Position numbers and translations under genes: made by a program. From Hydractinia symbiolongicarpus (Eukaryota > Cnidaria > Hydrozoa > Anthoathecata > Hydractiniidae), in NCBI RefSeq assembly GCF_029227915.1, contig NC_079888.1, positions 14,119,001-14,183,000 of the forward strand: a stretch of 64,000 nt of DNA, read 5' to 3'. Positions 47,760 through 58,380 of the stretch are shown one piece after another; positions within the stretch are counted from its first letter, which is position 1, and every line of letters begins with the position of its first letter. A model generated the notes under the pieces. The model was not told where the DNA came from. It worked only from the letters and a program-made list of their open reading frames with translations, and did not search any database.

Positions 47760-48902
47760 TATAAATATAGTAAGACTGTTAATAAAAATCGAAAAACAAT
47801 CTTCTGCTGTTGATTTGTATAAAGATTTTGCGCACGCGGAATTTAAAAACTTTAAAAACGCCTTACTTAAAATATCAATAAAACGACTTAGTAATTATAA
47901 TTTAAATTCCAATTACGGCCTTTACTGTTTGATCAAAATTAAGTAATATAGTATTTTATTTTTAAGGTCAGGTTTTGACAACACCACAATGACTTTCAAA
48001 CAGTACCTAAAAAAAATATTGAAACGTCAACAAAGATGCGAAATCAAGTTTTCTGTTTTTTGAAATGAAAATGAATGGATTAAAAAAGAAAAACAACAAT
48101 TATTATTAAAGCTCCATTTTTTCTATTCATCCTATTTCAAAGACTTTGAGCGTGCAATTAATCTAAGAAGAACCAAAAAACATTAAAGATTACTAAAGGG
48201 CATCTAAAAATAATAAAATATACAGTTCCCTGGAAAAATGGGATTTTTCCATCTAAGAATTTGTGGCAAAGGAAAAAAAAAAATATTTTTGTAATATTGA
48301 ACCAGCGAGCAAAGTGCGCTGGTCTGTTCATTGCGCAAAACGCGTTTGCCGGATTTTTAATATGTGCGCGGGATATACGGAAGGTGAACATTTTAACTGG
48401 TTCGTAGCCCCTTTAAGAGCATCTTTTTGAAGCGCGTGTACCTCACAAGTTCTCACACTGTGTGTTTTGCAACTCACATTTGCATAAAGCTATCGGTATT
48501 CCTTTGATGTTTCCTTTTTTCATGAAATAAACGTAAACTTAGTACTTGGTAAATTTACGAGAAGATGAGTTTGAAACAATACAAATTATACATGTTTTCA
48601 CTGTGAACTAACATGAAATAAGAAATTATATTCAAAACTTAATTCATGTTTCACGTTAGTCACTGCCCATTTAATCCTGAAAACTATTCATTTTTTAAAA
48701 ACTATTCAATCCTTCAAAAACCATTCAATCCTTTGAAACTATTCAATCTTTTAAGACTATCCATTCTTTAGAAATATTCAATCCTTGAATTTTCTATCTT
48801 CCTGGGACGAGAACGGCCCTACTCTCCTTCTATGAGGGCCTATAAAAGTAATAATGGTACCCGAGTTCTGCTATGTACAAAAATCATAAAAAGGATTGAA
48901 AG

Positions 48903-49450
48903 ATGGATGACGATTTTGGCTCTTCTTTTCAAAACAGGCAGTTTGATGTGGTAAAATGGGTTCCAAAAATAAATAGTTTTAACGAGGAAGAAATCTTTTC
49001 GCAAATAGTAAATATTGTCAACGCCATCTGCTGACCTAGGGCTATCTGAAAAAGACCGATTACAGCTAATGCAAATATCAGATGTTTTCAACGATTTGAA
49101 AACAAATCTAGTCAAGTTACAAATCAATAAATCAAAAAAGTGCAACAATTTGCAATATTTTAGAAGTATTTACTCATGCTGATGAAAGGCAGGGACGTAC
49201 TAAAATAACAATTCCATGTGATGTGTTGAAGGAGCTCAGGGGTCTTGTTTCAATTAGGACAAAGTTGCGAAAACAATAAAAGTGTCTAGATGGACGGTTA
49301 TTAGAAGAGTAAATAAATACGATCTCCAAGGCTTACAACGTTTTACTGCTATGAGCGACGAGGAAATTGACAATATCGTCAAAGATTGCATCGATCGTCA
49401 TAGAAAGCTTAGACGCAAACAAATGTCAGAGCAACTCCCTAAAATTTAAA
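48903..49450 (+). pseudogene. Relic of an integrase-core (rve-type) transposon protein, N-terminal part
   Basis: Plus-strand pieces in shifting frames. An ATG at 48903 starts the first piece, which runs to a stop near 49032. Then come DLGLSEKDRLQLMQISDVF, GRTKITIPCDVLKELRGL, and KVSRWTVIRRVNKYDLQGL followed by TAMSDEEIDNIVKDCIDRH and RKQMSEQL. The order GRP/GRT-K-x-IP ... VSR-T(V/I)xRR ... I(S/T)DEELDxxV is one I know from a widespread animal transposon family with a helix-turn-helix head and a DDE integrase core. The DDE core itself is not found, and there are at least three lesions. Confidence 0.55.
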
Positions 49451-50015
49451 TCCACCTTATAGCAAACCCAAAATTACAATCAACCATTGAGCACAAAGTC
49501 GGCGTGATCACATCTTACCTTCTTAAGTAATACAACGATTATATTTGTTCGGCTGAGTGAGGCCAAAACAAAGAATTTTTCGATATTGACCACGTGAACA
49601 AAGAACAATAGAATTAACCAATTTAAAAGCCCGGCAGTATTCTGACCGCAAAAAAATCGTTTGAGACTCAGCGTAATTTTTCCTACTTTAACTGTTTCCT
49701 GGTGATAAGAAAATTATTCCGGGTCTACTGGCTAGCAATAACATTAATCTCTGCATAAACGAAACCATTTTTTAACGTGACGGTTTTCCCTGAGTGATTC
49801 TCGTTTTACCGCTTTGATTGTTAAATCACTTATGGTATAATTTTCTCTTTCATTGTCGGTACAATCGGTAGCTACGGGCAATTTCGATGAAAGCGGAAGT
49901 AATATTTAGTTTTTCCTTGTAATATCGATATTATAATACCCCGTATACGCCTGTCTGTTACGTAAAATGTTAAAAGCAGTACAAGACAAACGAAATGGCG
50001 GAAATAAAGGAAGGG

Positions 50016-50600
50016 CTAACGTGGATTTATCCACGGGGCACGGACTATTTTAACAAACATTTCCTCCAACTGTTTTGTTTTTTGAACCAAAGTTTGATTT
50101 TCTAAATTACTGTTATATGACTTAAAGCGTAATTCGACTTTCACACCCGTAATGTTACTTTTTATATTTGTAGATACAAGTACGGGTTTGTAAAATAACG
50201 GATAGTCTGAACCACCAACTTTTGTAAACGTAATTGTCAAACTCTGTGTTACTTCCAACAATGGTGGTTTTGCTGGTAAAGAATTATAAGTTCGCTTGGT
50301 GATTGTGGCAAACTGAATGTCTGTGTCGTACAACAATGCATTTTTTTCCCCTTTAATATCAACATTAACGATGGTTCTCTGTGCTGACACCATGTCAAGT
50401 TGTGGGTTTTTGGAAGAAAAAACCTTTGGTTCGTAGTGTTCTGAATCTATTTTTTTTTTTTTTTCACTGTAAAATTTTCAGATATAACCTTGTTTGACAC
50501 ACGAGAACCATTTTCTTTTCTTAAAACAACATTTTCTGATGTCCGAATTTTTCACAGAAAGAACATTGTAGATTTGTGTCATTATTCGTTTTTCACTTTG
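50016..50600 (-). pseudogene. Retrotransposon gag zinc-knuckle / aspartic protease relic
   Basis: The minus strand opens from about 50590 with CSFCEKFGHQK, the first part of a CCHC knuckle, then a shift. A 125-codon frame follows with TIVNVDIKGEKNALLYDTD, QFATITKRTYNSLP, FYKPVLVSTNI and GVKVELRFKS. The LLYDTD-x-QFATI stretch matches a retropepsin active site in which the usual DTG has become DTD. It ends in a stop at 50016, and no RT follows. A dead copy of a retroelement polyprotein fragment is the likely reading. Confidence 0.6.
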
Positions 50601-51491
50601 TTTCCATTTTTTACCAACGTAGCAGGTAGTTACGTAGTTGCTGAAGAAAGAGTTGGAGAGTAGAGCCTATTATTTTTTTTATATTTTTAACACATGTTGT
50701 GTGAGATCGCATTGGGGATACTACAACGCAAGTTATACTCACTTCTAATGAAAAATTATATTTAAATTGAAAATTTCAGCAAAACTAGCAGAATATAATT
50801 CCTTAACTGTTTTCGAGAACCAAAAACGCTTATACTTTTAATAGCGTAATACCAGACATCATTGACGTGATTGATTTTAACTATGTGCAAGTCTTCAGAT
50901 GGTGAAAAGAATCTTTAATCGGTCACCGGCTAAAGTAGCAACTCGTTAACTCATCGACTACTAATTCTCCAACTACCTAACTTCCTGACTAAAAAAAGTT
51001 CTTGTACTCTAATCTATTTAAACAATCGTTTCTACATCCCGTTTGCATAGGAACCGATCCATATGCAATTTCTGGTAAAACAATAGGCTGTAACTGACTT
51101 CCTTTTTATTTTTGTTGCAATAAACTCCAAAAAATTGAGAAGACTTTCTTTTCCATATAACTGAAATATTTTCAGTTTTTTAATATTTTAGGCACCAGTG
51201 GGGAAGACCCCGAGACTGTCGCAAAATCAAAAGTAAGAAGTGTGAACATATCAAAATAGGTTTATTTCTATCAACCGCAGGGTAAGAAGAAAAACGTTGG
51301 GGTGTTATATCAACAACGAGCGGATGACGGGTGATGAGAAGGTTAGAACATCAAACTAAAGTTGTAAAAGATACATTTTACAGAATAATATACAGAACTG
51401 ATTGATGCTAAACCTGCTTTTTATGTGTTTATGGTTCTTAAGTTCTTAGGAGTTCTCGTTTCTTCCTTATTTTTCTTATATTTTTGCTGAT

Positions 51492-51820
51492 CTGTTTATA
51501 TGGTCAAACGGGCTGGCTCGGTAGGCGAGATCTCGTTTCTCAGAGGCGGGATCCCGGTAGGTGGGATGAACATTTTCTCATATAAACAGTAACGAAGCGG
51601 GTAGCCCGCCTAAGCAAGATTGTTTATTATGCTCAACTAATTAAAATATTGTGTTATGAAAAGTATTTCTTTTGTTCTACATTATTTAATGTTTTTATTG
51701 TTCAGAGCCAGCCCGCCTAACCGAAGAGGTTTTTTCTTCTTCATATAAACACAAGTTAAAGGCCAGCCCGGCAACTGAGCCAGATGTGTGTGCCGAGCCA
51801 GCTTGCCTCCACATAAACAG
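51492..51820. mobile_element. MITE-like element with imperfect terminal inverted repeats
   Basis: The left end CTGTTTATATGG ... GGGCTGGCTCGG is the inverse of the right end CCGAGCCAGCTTGCC ... CCACATAAACAG. The interior has more CATATAAACA and GAGCCAGCCCGCC copies, so the element folds extensively. It is GC-richer than its surroundings and has no ORF. Confidence 0.65.
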
Positions 51821-52980
51821 CCCCTTACACAGCATAGTTCTGGGATCTTTAAAATCTTGCAGGATTTATTCTTGCCGAAATTAACAGTAATCCAATTTTA
51901 ATGCAGAAAGAATAATCCCATCCGGAATAATAAAGTAAATATGGTAAGTTTAATTAAGTGGCAACAGGCCTCATAATTAAATGGAATAAACTGAAACAAA
52001 TTTAAATTACATAGAGATTAATTAAAGTTTTCAGGCCAAATTTAAAAACAGTTGGAACATACTAACGAGTAAAAGAACTTGATCAAATGTTGTCAATTTT
52101 GCTTTGCACAATCGATTTAATTGGTCTATTTGTACAACCATGTACATAAACAGTCTGCATCTGCATCAAGTAATCGACTTACTGCTAATTAAGGTACTTT
52201 AAGAAAGAAAGTTTGCCAAAGGAAACTATCGCGATGCTTAAACATTTTTAAAAATGCGTCTAGCAAAAGTTAATTCTTTCAAAATATATTGAAATAGGCT
52301 ATTCGGAAAAGTTAGTTTTTGCGGATTTGTGTTTATGCTGGAATTTTTTTAAGAGATCCTTTATATGCTTCTCATCCTTATTGTTGAAGGTTTCGTGTAA
52401 AATTTGTTAATCAACTCTTTAAAACGATTCAAAATCATGTGTTTTTTTATTCTTGATGACATTTTATTGTAACGATTACACGCTATTTCAAGAACTTGCC
52501 TTTCGCGAAAGTCAATTATTTCAAACCATCATTGAAATAATCGTTCGCGAAAGTTATTTCTACAGAGATTTTTATAAAAGTGGCCATTTGCAAAAGCTAT
52601 TTCCCTTGATTTTGCAAGTTTTTTGACTCGCGAAAGTTCCATCCTGTAAAGTTAGTGATCTATTTAAGCGATTCTTCAAAGTAGAAATAAGACGAAGACT
52701 AACGTTTCAATTCTTAATTAGGCTGCCATATTTTTCCACATCCCAATCTTTCGTTAAAATAAGACAACGCGCTGTTGGTACACAACGTTAAAAACGCACA
52801 CTTTTTTCACCTATCATTTAATCCCTAGAACTATCACACATAATGATTTTTAACATGGTATTGTGTCATCCATAAACAGCATTGTATTGCTAGGTAAGTT
52901 GGTAATGCTGAATATGTTAGCAGAAAGAATGTGGACAGCATAATTTGTAGTTTTATTTAAAATGTGATTTTTCTTGATTT

Positions 52981-53036
52981 AAGTCGTACTGTTTCAGACA
53001 ATCATATTAAGTCGTACTGTTTCAGACCATCATATT
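52981..53036. repeat. 28-bp tandem duplication
   Basis: The unit beginning AAGTCGTACTGTTTCAGAC is present twice head to tail with one mismatch. Confidence 0.9.
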
Positions 53037-53635
53037 AAATCATTTGTAATCAAGACAACGACGTTTTAGTAAAAGAAAGCCACTACTATTATAATGTGGG
53101 AATGGAAAGACAATCAAAAGCAAAAGCTTTATAATGTAAAGTTTTATAAAAAACGGGTTGAGCCGGCTTGAAATACTGTAAAAAGCAGGAAAAAGCTTGA
53201 ATGGAAAAGTATCACTTTTGTATCGTAAAAACTGTAAGTGTTTTTTCACAGTATGTACATACCATCTTTTTCATTTAGAATAGAATGTATTTATGAATTT
53301 GTTTCTTTCTTCAATCAAACAGTTGATGTATTCAAACTCTTTCGGTGTACTTTCACCTTAATTTTTTTAATATCATCGTAAAATATTACTTGATGAAATC
53401 TATTCCCTCTAAAATATTTAATACACAATAATTCCGGAAAATATTCATGGTTTATGAAACATAAGGAAACATCGACATGGAGCACCTTTCACCTTCTTTT
53501 GTCTGTCCATACACATAATATATAGTTCGAATTAATCCGTTACATGTCTTGTTCTTGTAAAACGTTTATAATTTTGTCTTCCATGTCTGAAGTAACTAAA
53601 TGCTACATTGTAATTCACATTTTGAGCCTAAGACA

Positions 53636-55872
53636 TTATTTGTATCTTGACGTTGTTTCGTAGCCATCGTAACTTTGGTTATCTTTACATAGACTAGCGT
53701 AATTAGCCTGGATAACGTCCTTCTGTGACAATGATAATTCAGTGTAATTTTGACTCTCCTAAAATTATACTTTTAAATATGATGAGCAAAAAATCATCAA
53801 CTGAATGTAAAATAACAAAAATAACGATAGTTTTTACCACTTGCGCAAGAAGTTACTATACTAATACTAACCTGGTCAGGTTTACTTAATTGAAAATTAA
53901 CTGAGGTGGGTGATGCAATGTCATCATAAATATCTCCCTGAAATACGATCGTATAACAGTAAAAACCTAACAGTAAAAACCTTGTAAAGGGTTAACTCCA
54001 CGACTAATATTATAATTGAAAAATTTCTACTTGAAAAATTTCTGCTAGAAAATAATGGTAAATCCCACAAAAATGCACACCTTTTTTGTTCCACAAATTG
54101 AATTTTAGTAGAAACCAAATTGTTGTTTTTTTGCTATTTATTGTTATCGTATTTTTAGGATTTTGCCTCAATACCTATCGAACACCATCTTTTAAGTTTG
54201 TTTTTTCACTGTTACACAGAAAATTTTAAGTATCCTTTATTTTCGATTTTAAATACTAGTTGAGATATTTCTACTCATCTCGACCAGCAAGGAAAAGAAA
54301 ATAGTTTTAAAAGGAAAATTAGAAATTGTCAACGCGCATGCTCAGAGTGTTTTTCTCTTAATTCGAGCAGAATGTGGCATGAAATTAACTCTTCGTTTTA
54401 ATATACGCTATCTGAATCATTTAGAGTTTGTTTCGAAGTCTGGGAATTATTATTGTTCGGTTTTTTCGGTCACAGACCATTCTGGCTGGGGAAACTATAT
54501 AAGTTCTAACTTGAACTTACCTGAGTACTAGCTTGGTTATCCTTGTTTTTCCAATTTATTGTTATCCTGAAAATCAGCACAATGAATTAAAGCTACCTCC
54601 TTTTTTGGTATGGCTTAGCCATTTATCTAGTGCGCTGTATATTTTGCTTTTTGGTAATATTTCTGACGTGTAACAAAGAAACAATAGTGAAGAAAAACGC
54701 TTAATATAATATACATACACCAATAGACTTCTCTTTATGCCCACATATATCACGAGAAATTGAATAAGGATAAGTCCTCCCAAAGTACATATGACACCAT
54801 TAAGTGCATTTTCTCTTTGAGTGCTAGATTTGTAAATGATATTGACACATGTCATATGTGTTGTATTAGTGCGGTTAACTTTCGTCGCTCTTGATGTTCT
54901 TATTCTTGCGTTAGTTGTTTCTGCCGTCGTTGTTCCTGCTACCGTTTTTCTTGCTGGTGTTGTTCCCGCTCTTACCGTCGTTTTTCTTGCTTCCGTCGTT
55001 GCTGTTGTTGAGGTTGGTGGTGGTGGTGAAGATGTTGTTGCTTTTAATATTGCGATTTGATCTGTCAAAAAATGGTTTATAAAATTATATAATTTGAAAG
55101 AAGGAAGATGTACAATGTTGAGTTAAATTTGCTGATTTTCTACTTACACGTAATATTTCCTTCATATTTAATCATCACACATCTTGTCTCGGCATATTTT
55201 CCGATATTCTCTCCAGTTTCATTCAAACAATTTATAAATAATTTGATCAACATTCCACCCCAGTGTTTATTAAAAGTTACCTTGAGCTAGAACGCACAAT
55301 AGTAATTTCATTGTCATCTAAGCTTTATTACCTACTTTCACATAGTTAAGACATACTTACAAATTTGCTTGTATAATTAAATTGATAAATTAAAGACGTA
55401 TTGATATTTTCACCAATTTTAGAATCCCAAACTGATACATCACTTATGTCAATGTTTTGAGCATCTATTCTCCCGATTGAGTGATTACTACAATTTCCAT
55501 CTGGAAAATATGCCATCTTTAATAATTTCACCTTCAAACTTAGTGACCTGAATGTCTCCTTCGGAACAAAGCCAATATGGTGACTATTTGAATCGTCAAA
55601 TTTCCAATCACATCCTAACAAAAAAACTAATCTGTGTTAATGTTATCTTGCAATTTTATCTGCTTGCAAAAATTATTAAAACACGTACCTGCTCCGTTCA
55701 TGCGAGACTCGCAATATAAAGTTGGCGCCACATTTTGTTTCATAACATAAGTTCCTTCATCACAGATACTACCATTTGTCAGTCTATCTCCATATTTTCT
55801 ACGTTCAATTTCCAGTGAATATACAAGTGGCAAGCACGAAAGTATTAGTATGATAATATATAGAATACTCAT
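53636..55872 (-). CDS. Receptor-like family gene 5: ectodomain type II, short stalk, TM, YTEL/YASL tail
   Basis: Seven exons: 55689-55872, 55361-55614, 55148-55286, 54719-55061, 54521-54566, 53872-53937, 53636-53758. They sum to 1155 bases (384 aa), all GT-AG. The signal peptide is ~1-19, and the ectodomain (to ~192) is nearly the same as in gene 4. The stalk is shorter and more basic (TTEARKTT, TSRATKVNR) with one cysteine (HMTCVN) that could form a dimer bond. The membrane span is ~281-301 (GVICTLGGLILIQFLVIYV). The tail is built from three small exons and has IYDDI (Tyr ~326), NYTELSL (Tyr ~349), NYASL (Tyr ~364) and SYDGY. Two YxxL sites 15 residues apart resemble paired ITIM/ITAM-like docking sites, with non-canonical -2 residues. 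The tail differs completely from gene 4 and is related to the relic of gene 3. Confidence 0.8.
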
Positions 55873-55905
55873 TGTTGAGTCATAAAACCTAAAAGTAATT
55901 TTTAT
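55137..55905 (-). repeat. Segmental duplicate of the gene 4 ectodomain block
   Basis: Partner of 45805-46575. Over exon 2 (254 bases) I count 16 base differences, 12 replacing and 4 silent, giving 9 amino-acid changes. Exon 1 differs by one inserted codon (IY against TLY) and a few substitutions. Confidence 0.85.
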
Positions 55906-57779
55906 CTGATACAGTTTATTTGTTAGAACTTCTTTTTTGGTTTTTAGTCAAATATCCTACCGAATAAAGCCGTTTCGCTAATGCAAGACTCTAAGCAGGC
56001 TATGCCTTCTAAAGGATTTCTAAAGGATTTCGGGTTCTTCTTTGCTTGTTCAATGTAAGATGTTACTTTGTTAGAAGTATCTAAACGTGAATAAATCACG
56101 AGTGTAAATCACAGATATGAAATTTACTGGCCAACTCAAAAAATCTTATTAGGCGCGTAACACTTACAATCTTAAAAGAAAGCAACATTAATGTCAATAA
56201 ATAATATTTTTTTCTGACCACTTCAACAATGTCAGCGATACCTGTGATATCTTACCATTTGCATTACAACTGAAATGAAAGTTAACTACAATAAAAACAA
56301 ACTAAGAGAGATTAAATCACCTTTTAAGCAATGACATCGTAATACCTTTCAGGCTTAATTATTAGTTAAATAAAATTTTGGAAAGTTAATTAAAAAGCAG
56401 TATAGGGGTCTATGTCCGACTTTATGCTCTTCTGATTATTAAGGATTGTAAGGACACGTGACTTGCTAATAAGCAACAAGTTTTGTGCATTTTTGCACTT
56501 GTTAGTTTTTACATGAATTTATTAATAACATAATTATTAACCAAGTGATATAAAAGAATCATCATTGTCACTAACTTTATATTGCCATGGAAGGGCATTA
56601 AATTTGCAGTTGGGTTAACCAGAATTAAAAAATAAAATATAGTTATCAATAAGTTACCATATAGTGTGCGGGCATTGATGTCTTTAATGTCGAGTTGATA
56701 AAACTTTAAGTCTATGGTCTATGTTGTTTCATAAAGTCTTACATCAAAACTTAATGGCATATTTTGGTTTCATAGAACAACTTAAACGAAACTTGTAATC
56801 AACATTTCTATCGGGATTAAATCTAAGGAGATTAAGTACTAAAGAAATTATGCGAGAAGACATTATTTATTACGGATTGCAAAAATGGTAGTGAACTTAG
56901 AAAAATTTAGAGCATCTACAATCAAATTACAAATTTCGTCAAAATTTACCTGTGGGAAGAAAATTGGGTAAATAAATCAAAAAAAAAAAACTTTGCACAA
57001 TAGTGTGTAGCTACAATATAATGCAATAGGCGTTAGCAATTGTAGCCGCAAAGAATGTTTAGAATGGCTAAAAAATATATGTCAGCGTGCCACAGGAAAT
57101 TTCCAAGAACTTCACATAAAAACTAGAACGTTTATCCGATAACTAGTTATTTGTATATCCTCGTCTAGTAAATCAAGACAGCTAGTAATTCTGTTAATTT
57201 TGTCTAGTGACCAATTCAGTGACGGTGTGTTGCAACAGTCAGGATATGGGATCAGGTGAAAGTAAGGCATGAGACAGTCTAACTGCATGTTAAATTGGGG
57301 CAATGTTAAACCACATTAATATTAAATATTTGACGTAATTTCTAATATTAGAAAAATTAAATTGTTTGGAAGTAATAGATATATTATCTGAACGTATTTT
57401 TCTGTTATTAGTTACCTCAACGTCTTTTCGACCGACACAATATCAATGTTGATACAACGTCGAATGAAAGACGTTGTTTCGGCAATCTAAAAAAACAATC
57501 AGCCTCTTGCTATTTCACGTCGATCAACCGACGTTTATTCAACGCTGAACCCGCAACCATTATTATCAACGTTTACACAACGTTGGATAAGCCGTACTGT
57601 TGCTAGAGTAACGAATATGTGCTATTGTTAAAGATTGCAAGAGGAACAAATCCTAACAAACCCTATCAAACTATAATTTAATATAAGTCTATATTAATAA
57701 CAGCTAGTATAGTACACCCTCATGAGTATAGTTTAGGTTTTCTACGGTCAAAACCCCTATTAAAAACGCTGCTTTTAGA
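55873..57779. other. Upstream region of gene 5 and intergenic
   Basis: Holds the upstream motif (56270) and a further half-conserved copy TTAAACGAAACTT at 56784-56796. At 57420-57600 there are several CAACGT/ACGTTG strings (GTTGATACAACGT, CAACGTTTACACAACGTTG) of a CAACGTTG-type MITE relic. No supported gene. Confidence 0.45.
56270..56283 (-). promoter_or_regulatory. Conserved upstream motif, gene 5 copy
   Basis: CTGAAATGAAAGTT, about 400 bases upstream of the gene 5 start, two bases different from the gene 4 copy. In gene sense it ends in TTTCAG and is followed within 15 bases by GGTAAG. Confidence 0.35.
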
Positions 57780-57787
57780 TCCCTAAA

Positions 57788-57939
57788 AAATCTGTGACGT
57801 CACAGATTTCATCATGCCTCAAATGAGTAAACAAGTCACGTGACATCATCAAAAATGACGGCACTCGACAAAACTGCTGACATCAACAAACGCGCATGCG
57901 CAAATTTGTTTGAGTAGAAAGGGAAATTCCCTACTCAAA
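57788..57939. promoter_or_regulatory. Two palindromes upstream of the element's first ORF
   Basis: AAATCTGTGACGTCACAGAT (perfect, 22 bases, 57788-57809) contains TGACGTCA, the CRE/ATF consensus. TTTGAGTAG at 57909-57917 pairs with CTACTCAAA at 57931-57939 around GGGAAATTCCC. The first ORF starts 49 bases further on. A promoter or terminal-region role is inferred. Confidence 0.4.
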
Positions 57940-57987
57940 TTGCGACCGCTGTTAGTTGAAGTTTGAATGTACTTATAATAAAGAGAA

Positions 57988-58378
57988 ATGAGTTGGTTCA
58001 AGAATGCAATCACCAAGCTATACAGCGCTGTCTCAGCGCCAGTAGCAGCAACTTGCGATGCTCTTGCGGATCGACTACAGAGCGTGCGTGAGCGAGCCTC
58101 CAAGGCCAACGCTGCACGATGAAACCGAAGCCGAAGCGCGAGAGGACTTTTACGATGCTGGAGACATACAAGACGAATACAGCGGAGTCGAAGACATCAA
58201 GCACATGTTCCCACAAGAGAAAAACCGATCCGAAGGGGTCGTAGAGATTCAGCACATTTTTGACGAAAATGACACACAGATGTTGGAAGACGGAAATCGT
58301 GTCAAGACATGGCGGTTCAACAAGAACCTTAATCAGCCACTGGCGGAGGCCATCATGCGAAAATTACGCCCTACATAG
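57988..58378 (+). pseudogene. First small ORF of the Polinton-like element, frameshifted
   Basis: An ATG at 57988 opens 44 codons (SWFKNAITKLYSAVSAP near the start) ending in a stop near 58122. The neighbouring frame is open from 58058 to 58378 with acidic, charged text (EDIKHMFPQEKN, VVEIQHIFDEN). One frameshift in the overlap would separate two halves of one ORF. It ends two bases before the polymerase ATG. Function unknown; small ORFs beside the polymerase are common in such elements. Confidence 0.55.
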
Positions 58379-58380
58379 AT

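Larger units (their letters stand above)
46576..48902. other. Upstream region of gene 4 and intergenic
   Basis: Apart from the motif at 47018 and the palindrome at 47692, there is a GT run at 47264-47276 and a series of ATTCAATCCTT-type short repeats at 48690-48790. No supported coding segment. Confidence 0.4.
50601..53635. other. Intergenic with repeat fragments
   Basis: Contains a MITE-like element (51492-51820), TTTCGCGAAAGTT-rich repeat text at 52240-52650 and a 28-bp tandem duplication (52981-53036). No supported coding segment. Confidence 0.45.

Noticed and set aside
5503-55872. Assignment of the family to Hydractinia-type Alr immunoglobulin genes
   Set aside because: Organisation and tail motifs are similar, but I cannot find the Ig cysteine/tryptophan and DxGxYxC pattern in the ectodomain.
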